From Hahella ganghwensis DSM 17046 (GTDB lineage Bacteria > Pseudomonadota > Gammaproteobacteria > Pseudomonadales > Oleiphilaceae): 64,000 bases of DNA. This document shows positions 47,101-56,100 of this stretch, piece after piece (position 1 is the stretch's first letter; every line of letters starts with the position of its first letter). A program made the translations under genes and the position numbers. The DNA is taken from the NCBI RefSeq assembly GCF_000376785.1, contig NZ_AQXX01000118.1, positions 16,025 through 80,024 on the forward strand, written 5' to 3'. The notes under the pieces were generated by a model. It made no database searches. It saw nothing but the letters and a program-made list of their open reading frames with translations, and was not told the DNA's origin.

Positions 47101-50100
47101 AGTTACAGGCGATTTATGACACGCATCAGTCCAATCTGGAAGAACTGGTGACGTCCGATCTATGGACGCTCTATACCGATGGCTCCACTGATCTCGTTGA
47201 GATGCATCACGGGCAGATCTATTACTCTGTTCAGGATAGTGAGGGCAATATCACCAAGATTGTGAAAGTGCCCCATGCAGTGATCAAGAGAATTGTCCAG
47301 CAAGAAGGTATGGCCATTCTGGACGCCATGGCCAACGGACATACGGGCAACTTCTTTCTACAGGAAGGTAGCCTGGACGACAATGCTTTGAATGTGCTTG
47401 CCAGTCAGCCGCTGGTCGCCAGGCCAGGCGAAGGCTTCAGCTCCTCTGAGCATCTGGCCAATCCACGCCAGTCTGGCTACCAGGGTAATCATGTCGTTGG
47501 AATCCTGGAAGCCATAGACGAAGGCAGGCTTTATATTTCAGACCTGAATGCTGCGCAGGAGTACGTACTTGCGGAGTTTTTCCCGTCACAAAATGGCGAG
47601 TCATTCGATTCAAGCAGAGTCTATTCGCTCCTGTTGGATGGCGAGAGTTTCAATGAGTTCAGGCACGTCATTGATCTTGCAACCCGCGGGGATGTCTCGA
47701 TTGAACTCGATACCAACGATCGGGGAGCGACCCTGGTCGAAAAAGTCATCGACTGGCAGACCATGACAAGGGAAACCTCTGCCGCGACCAGTGATATCGT
47801 CAATGCAGCCAGAAACAGGGGAACTGATGTCAGGTTGCGCCAGGCGCCACAATCGTTATATCTGGGGGCAGGAGATAACGCCCCGAATGGCCGCTGTGTG
47901 GGCATTGGACTGGGATATCTGCACATGTTGTCACAAGGGACCGGAAGTCAGGCAAGTGAAGCGTTCCTGGATGCCTTGGTTACCAGCGCAGCCATCTCGG
48001 ATACGATGCATCAGGACCGGGATATTTCAACGACAGAATTTGCCCAGAACACAGACTTTCGCTTGTTGATTGATGAGTTGCATCAGACGGGGGGGCAGAA
48101 TGCGCTGACACAAAGGGGGCAGCAGACGCTGGAAGCTGTTTTTGCAGATCTCTCCGCCTCATCTGGGAACAAGTATCTGGTTCTCAACACCAGCAACCAT
48201 TCCCTCCAGTTAGCCAGAAAATCCGTAAATGGAACGGATCGGTTCTTTTTCTACGATCCGAATATCGGTCGTCTGGAAGCCGCCACGGCGGAGGGGCTGA
48301 GGAGTACGGTGCAAGCGGTACTGGATCAGGCAGGTGGTTCTCTGGGCCAGAGTCTTGCTGAATACTATGAGCTGGATACGGCCGGATTCAATGTCAGCGA
48401 GTTTCATCCGGCAGAGAGCGACCAGCTCCAGGCATTTCGTCACCTGAATGATCTGGTGATGACGGATGGATTTCAGACTGAATCCAGTCGCATGGCGAGC
48501 CTGGGGCTGGTGACATTGGATGGTATTACTGTTTCGGCGGGAGCGCTTTATCAGGCTGGCGTGCTGGTAGATGGGGGCAGAATTTCCAAAGAAACACTGA
48601 CGGAGCTGATCAATGGTGAAAATGGCGGTCTGTCACGGCTTAAATTTGACCGAAATGGCATCGAAGCTTTCTATACCGGCACGGCGACTGAAGGTGAGAA
48701 AGCGGCGGTGGCGAAACTGCTCAAGAAGCGATTGCTTCAGGAATCCGGTGATATCGAATCCGTTTTTCTACGCGGAAACGAAGGGTTTGTGGCCGAGGGG
48801 GCGGTTGGCTACGGCGATCTGGCAAAAGATATCGCAGAAGTGATCAATAGCAGTGTCTCTGACAGCCTGGTGGTTAGCAGTACCTTTAAGGGGCAGTTGG
48901 AATTAGCGCTGGAAAACCATAAGCAAGGACAGCTTGCACAAACCTTGCAGAGTCGGTTCGGACTATCTGATGCAGATGCGCAGTCCGTGTCAGAGCTGGC
49001 TTCTTTGTCTGAGCGGCTGACGGATTTCAGTGCCGAAGATTTTGCTGCGCTGCGCGAAAAATATCCTCACCTGAATGATCGTCAGCGCCTGGAAATAGCG
49101 GCCACAGATTCACTACAGAAAGCTGTTCGCGGGTTGGACGGAGCCAATGATGTTATCAATATGGCGGAATGGACCAGTACGGATGCGCAGCGTTATCTAA
49201 TCGACAAGGGCATTCTGGCCTATGGTCGCGCTGAGCCGCTGAATCCCCAGGCAATCGGGAAGATCATTAAAAATGGAACGCATACGGATGTGCTGCGCAT
49301 GGTCACGGCCATGATGAAACTGGACCCCGGCCTTTCAGAAGGTATTTACCGGACATTACAAGGCCAGGAGGACGCCGGCCTGAGGCAGCTGGGCCAGTCG
49401 CTGGAAAGCAATCACAGACCATCGAAGCTGAGCAAGGCGGTCGATTCCGGAGGCAATGTCTTTAACACCTTCGAGACCCTGAATGCCATTCGGGCCGTTA
49501 TTTCCGACTGGTCGAAAATGTCGGTTCGGGATAAAGCGTTGACCTTAACTGAGTTGGTTGGTGGCGTGGCGCTGCCGACAGTGGTCAGTAAAGGCATCAG
49601 CCAGGCTTTTAAAGCTGCAGGCAGCGCTCTGGGAACTGTTGGTAAAACAGTGAAGGCCGGTGTGTTGGATCTGGTTTTGGCACCAGTCTCGCTGACGGCG
49701 ATCGGGTTGCAGTGGAAGGACTTCTGGAATAATGGCGGAGACACCGGTAGCTACGAGTATAAATCTCTTGTGGCAAACACGGTGATTACCTCGGTCAGTC
49801 TGGCGGCCAGTGTTGCGCTGACCGGTGTCTCCATCGCCGCGTCGGTATCTGCGGCGGTCGCGGGCACGACGGTCGCTGCTGCGGCCGCGGCAGGTTCCAC
49901 GCTCGCAGCCATTGCCTCTGCAGCAGGGCCGATTGGCATTGCAATCGGGGCTGCCGCTTTCCTGGTCAACGGGATCGTTCAGGGTGCTTTGCAGATAGCC
50001 GAATACGACGATTACTTCGATAACGTGGGCGATAAGGTGCATCAGTTCTTTGCCGCCTGGATCGGCATAGAAACGGATGGAATGAAGAAAGCCAAAGCCC

Positions 50101-53100
50101 GAAAACAGGGCGAAGAGGCTGCCAACGCCATGGAAACCAGCCTGTTGGAAAACTGGAACGAAACCAAGCAGTTCCTTTCAGACCTGTTTGCCAAGAACGG
50201 TCATAAGTATCTGAACGTGAGCAACCGGACCTACAACGTGGAATATGGAATTATCCAGTCCAGTGGTGAATGGAAGCACCTGCTGCAACAAAATACCCAT
50301 TATACGGATCTGGAACGGATCAGTTCGGATCTTATCGCCGACGGGAGTACTGTCTGGGCGGAGCTTGGCGCAAGGCCCTCCGAAACAATTCTGGGGGACA
50401 GCCAACGCAAAAACCTGTTCAATCTGGACGATACCACCGAACTTAACCGGGTGACCGGCGGCGATAAACAAGATGCCTTTAACCTGACCGCCGGAGCGCA
50501 AGTCAATGGTGTCGACGGCGGTGCGGGGACCGATACGTTAATCTGGGATGCCAGTGGCAAAAAAGTTGATATTAATACGGCCGTATCACAGGCCGCCATC
50601 ATTGATTGTCAGTATGCCTGGGATCTTGGGCGGGAGGTGGATCTGGGACAATCCATGTCTATCACCAGTATCGAGAATATCTCAGTGGTCAACGCCAAGC
50701 ATGATTCTGTTATCAGAGGCGGAGACGAAGACAACCTTCTGGATGTCAGTGTTGCTGGCAATGGCTATGCAGACGTTTACGGTGGAGCGGGTGCCAATGT
50801 TTATGTCTTGAATCAGGGGATCAAGGCTCACAGTGTCAGTGATGATACTTTCCTGTGGAAAGCGGGCAGCGACGCACAGATCTATCTGGAGCAGGGCGAT
50901 GGTACGCAGGTGGCCTTTATCGAACTTCCTTATCATTATGACAAGGTGTCGGTGAATAAGTATGGTCCCAGACTGGAAATTTCGGGTCCTGATGGTGGAG
51001 AGGTCAGAATTTATGAGGTTTCCAACAACAAGATCCTGCAGTTTAAAGACAAATCCGGCAGTGTTTTTTCGCTAAACCTTCCATCTGAATACGACGCGGC
51101 GGGCAACCGCCTGTACCCCATGAGCATGGATCGGATATCAAAATCCTTTGTGTTCAGTGAGCACACCGGAAGCTCGGGAGCGGAACCTGAATACCTGTAC
51201 GGGGATCAGGCAGTCAGCAACTACCGTTTCCGGGAGGGGAGCGGACATTTTGTGATTGAACCGCGCACTCAGCGAATCATGACGATCAGCCTGGATGTTG
51301 CCGCGACCGATATTCGTTATCGCTACGCGGGGACTTCGCTAATTCTGGAGCATGTGAAAGATGGGAAAAACATTAAGCTTGAATTGACCCATTACCAGAC
51401 GCAAAAACATCAGATGCAGGTCTATGCCAACTCCAGTGGCGATGAAAATGCTGTTCCAATGTTTCTGAACCTGCCGGAATCCGGTAGTGGAGATATTGGT
51501 CTGGAGCATGTTGCCCAGGGGGCGGCAAGCACCAACGAAGCCACGGATGCATTATTGAGTGTCCAGCGGGTATCAGACGGCGACGCTGTGAACCTGCAAG
51601 GGTCCGCAAACAACAGGCGTTATGTGGTCAAAGCGTCGGAAGCTTCTTCGCTATCGATCAATGTCAGCAATGTCGCCTACCTGAGAGTTGGCGATGACCT
51701 GTTGGTTTACGACGGAAATACGGTAAATGCAGAAAACGGTCTGCAGTCCCTGGTTCATTTACGGGTTGAACGTTATTTCGCGGAAGGCAACAGCAGCGAC
51801 TTGACGATTAACGGTGGCCTAGTGTCTGCTGCAGGTATCAATAGCGGGCTGACGGGGCACATGGGGACCGATGGTAATGATCGCTTTTTTGCGAATGGTT
51901 CGCTGAGTCGGGCTGGAGGTAACGGTGAAGATCTCTATGAAGTCGATATGTCAGGTAACAAAACCTATGTGATCGACAACTATGCCCGTGACGGCAAATA
52001 TGACAAGTTGCGTTTCTATGGCGTCCCGGATGTTAAGAACCTGATACTGACCTCAGAAGGGAGTGACGTCATATTGGGCTATGGCAATTCCCGTGTGGTG
52101 CTGAAAAACTACAACCAGGATGCTGAATCACGTCATCTGACAGTGGAAACCTATCATGGCAGCGATGTCAGTTTTGAGTATACCTTGCCGGCGGTGATAT
52201 CGGATTCAGTGTACTACTACGAGCTGGATAACGAAGAGTATCAGCGGGTCAAACTGTTCAATAGCGACAAACCCCATTTGATCGATATACCACCGGGAAC
52301 GCATCAGAAGGCCTACATTGAGATCAGTGACAACATCAACACTTATGCCAAAGAGGTGTTGGGGAATGATCTTAAGCTGACATCAGCGGACGGTTCGGAG
52401 CAGATCTATCTGAAGAACTATTATGCCTGGCCCAAAGCCATTTCGGGTTTTGTGTGGGGAGGTGATGGCACGCCGAGAAATCCTGGTGAATATCATCATG
52501 ACACGGTGCTGCCGGAAGGGAATTATTTATACGACAGCCTTCTGGAGGTCGGGGTTGAACCTGAACTGGTGGTTCGCTACGCCAATGCTGATGTCACGGC
52601 AAGTGAAGCTCGGCAGATAGTTGCTCATCGAAACAATGACTTTTTGGCTGAGGCCAGTCGCAATCAGTACGGCGCGCAGTCTTTTCCTGAGGCGTATTAT
52701 GGTGCCTACGACAAATTTGCTGTTCATACAACAGTCAATAAGCGTCGCTGGGAGTCTCCCTACATCCTTGACCAGATGGACAGCTCTTCCGCACGCGGAT
52801 TCCGGGTCCAGATCAAGCAGGATGGTAAGTTTTCCGTCGACATACGCTCAAATCGATATAGCTATTCTGTCGAATTGGCGTCCACTCCAAATACCCAATG
52901 GGCATATCCCGATGAACTTAGTGGTGAACTGCTGATTGGCGTTGAACCCTATGACGGTAATGTCAGAATCTGGCACGATAAATACGGTTTGATTGCCTAT
53001 GCCAACAGCATTTCTGAATTTCGCGAGGCATACAGAGACGGGCGTAATGCCGCTAATCCACGGGAGCTCTATGAGAGTTCCGGGACCTTGTATCTGGGGG

Positions 53101-56100
53101 ATGCGGATGCCCTGATGAGTAACGGTATGGATTTCACGGAAGGATTCCAGATCCTCGAGGATGATTTTTCCGCTGAAGTCGCCAAGAAACGCTTAATTGT
53201 GGAGGGAATACCGGGGCTTACGCCAGAGTTGATCGATCAGCTGGTTGATGCGCAGGGGATGACCTCTGCCAATGATATAGGCAATGCCATCGCCTATATG
53301 AATCGCGGTCTGCTTGATCCGGTGCTGATCAAACGCTTTAACGACGTGCTTCGAAGTTCCGAAGGTTCTAAGGCCAGGGAGCATATTCAGACAAATAACC
53401 TTGATACCGCTTACGTCAATCTCCTGCGTGAGCAGGGGGCTGATGCAGACTTTCTGCTGGCAGTGATCGGAAGTGGACTGGATATCTTTACCGCTCAGCA
53501 GTACCTGGCAGCAGGCGTCAACCATAGTAACGTGGAAACGGTTAAGGGGTTGATCAATGAAACAGCGGTAAGCAATAGTGCTGAAGTCGTTAAGAAGGCG
53601 ATGATTATTACCGGATATCACGAACATGCGGCCGAAGAGCTGGCAGCTGTTATGGCGGCACAGGTACTCAGCCAGCACAGCCGGATCGAAACTTTCTTCC
53701 GCATGGGCATCAAAGACGGCGCTCTGATCCGTAAATATATTGAGGCGGATGTATCTGCTTCGGAACTCATCAACGGAAACAGAACCCATGAACAATACCG
53801 AAATGGAAACCGCAGTGATTTGATCAGTGTGTCGGTCAGCCAGGATCTGACGACGACCAGTTCAAGTACGCGTTATTTTGTTCGCTATGATTTTATCGAT
53901 GACGATAGCAAGATCCGTAAAGGTGATTTGCTGGAAACCGAAGCGGCCCGCGAGCTGGCAGGTACCGGGGCAATTGGCAGTGAGTATCTGGGCGCTTCTT
54001 CGACCTGGTCCGGCAAATCCAATCCCATTAATCTGGTTGACGGCTTTACTCAGAATCGCGAATCAACCGCATGGGCAACGTCGGAGGAATCGGTCACCCT
54101 TAATGGTAATACCTGGATCGAGTTTTCTCTGACGGAAAAAATCGCGGTTACCGGGTTTAATCTAATCAGTCAGGGTGGCAATGGCTCTACGATGACGTTT
54201 AAGGTTCAGGCGCAGAATAAACTGGGTCAATGGATCGATGTTGCCCCGTCATTCGGCTGGGCTCCTGGAAGCGGTGAAGCCACTCGACATGTGGATATCA
54301 ACAATCAGGGGCTGCCTTTCAGCAAGTATCGTCTGGTTGGCTTGGCCGGGACCTATGCTGACTCGTTGTGGCTGAAAGAAGTCACTTTTGATACCCAGGC
54401 GCTGACCAACGGTATCGGCTCTCATGAAGAACCCTCTGGGGAAACGCCAATAACTGAGCCGGCAACGCCTGTTGTTCTGCCGGAAATTCTCGATATCACA
54501 GAAGACGATGATGCGATCAGGCTGACCACTGGGCAGCAACGGGACATCGATGCCCTGGATGGCCATGATCTCATTGTGGATTTCGATGGGACTCCGGCAG
54601 ACGCGGAAGAAACCTTTCATGGCGGTAATGGCGATGACCGGATACTGAGCGGTATCGGACGGGATTTGCTTTATGGTGATGCTGGAGATGATCAGCTATT
54701 TGGTGGTGGCGGAAACGACCTGCTAAACGGCGGAGAAGGCGACGACCACTTGGAGGGTGGTACAGGCTCCGACCTACTGCAGGGTGGCAAGGGTAGCGAT
54801 GCCCTGATCGATTATCAATTTGAACCAGGCAACCTCTATGGCAATGATCTGCAGGGTGGTGAGGGTGACGATGTGGTCCGGGGTGCCGGTCGTCTTGATG
54901 GTGGCGCTGGATCTGATTATCTGCTGGGAAGCGATCAGGATGACAAGCTGTACGCCAATGCCTCAGGCGTAGATTTGGATACGGAGAGTAATTTCCTGTC
55001 TGGTTTTGCCGGTAATGATCAGCTCACTGGTAGCAATAGCCAGGACATGCTGGATGGCGGTACAGGTGATGATCTGATGCAAGGTGGCGGTGGCGATGAC
55101 GTCTACGTGATCGGAGTCGGAGAAGGGCATGACCGGATCGAAGAAAGTGGTGGCAATGACCAAATTCGCTTCGTTGGCGACACCTTGTCTCAGGTAAATA
55201 TCTGGTTTTCTCGCGATGGGCAGGATTTGCTGTTGCAGATTGGTAGCAGTGCTTCTGTTGCCGGTTCTGAAGCGGTCAGTAGCCAGAGAATCGTCAATTA
55301 CTTTGCCGGCGATGCCTATAAAGTCGAAAGGCTGTTACTGAAGGATTATGAGCTGGGCCGCACAAGCGTTGAGCAACTGGTGTCCTACATGTCCGGGAAG
55401 CAAAGGTTTGACTTCAGTGCGGTTGCAGGCGCAACGGGGAGGTCTATCGCGCAAGAGATAAACCGACTCTGGGGGGCGCCGGAAGCAAACGCGACATCGG
55501 CTGATGTTGTCTCCGGGGAGCGGATTGATATTATCAACGCTTCTTTTGAGGATAAGGTGCTGAGTCAGGATTATGCTTTGGATCGGGATGTTCCAGGTTG
55601 GACAATCAGTGGATATAACACAGCTTCTTTCAAGGACGAAAACAACAATGCCACCCATAGCGGCGCCTCTGATGGGAGTAACCTGATTCAGGTGGATGAT
55701 TCCGGCTCGATCAGTCAAATATTATCGGAAACATTTGATGCTTCCGCCGACTACCAAATGAAGGTGGACCTGGCGACCTGGAAGTATGGTTACGCCTCTG
55801 ATATGAGTATCAGGCTATGGGCGGGTTCTTCAATTGTGGGTGAAGTCACCATGACGGCTTCTGAGCTGCAACAAAACCTTGGTTACGGACAATGGAAAAC
55901 TCTGACCATGGACATCGATGGCTCGATGTCAGAAGCGGCCGATGGTGGCGACTTGCGCGTTGAGCTATCCAGCAATCCAGAAGGTGGCGGGTACTCCAAT
56001 AAATTCTTCGCTGATAACGTTCGTCTGGCTAAGCTGACCGGGGCGATGGCAACCTTTGATAGTGGTGCTGAGGCGGATGGTGGTTCGCATCAGGCAATCT

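Noticed and set aside
49764..49992. Hydrophobic toxin segment as evidence of an integral membrane protein gene boundary
   Set aside because: The frame continues without a break for 2000 more residues and ends in RTX repeats, so it is an internal segment of one protein.
54606..55115. RTX repeat DNA as a CRISPR or tandem-repeat array
   Set aside because: The periodicity is 27 nt, in frame, and encodes GGxGxD nonapeptides with variable DNA; it is protein-level repetition.
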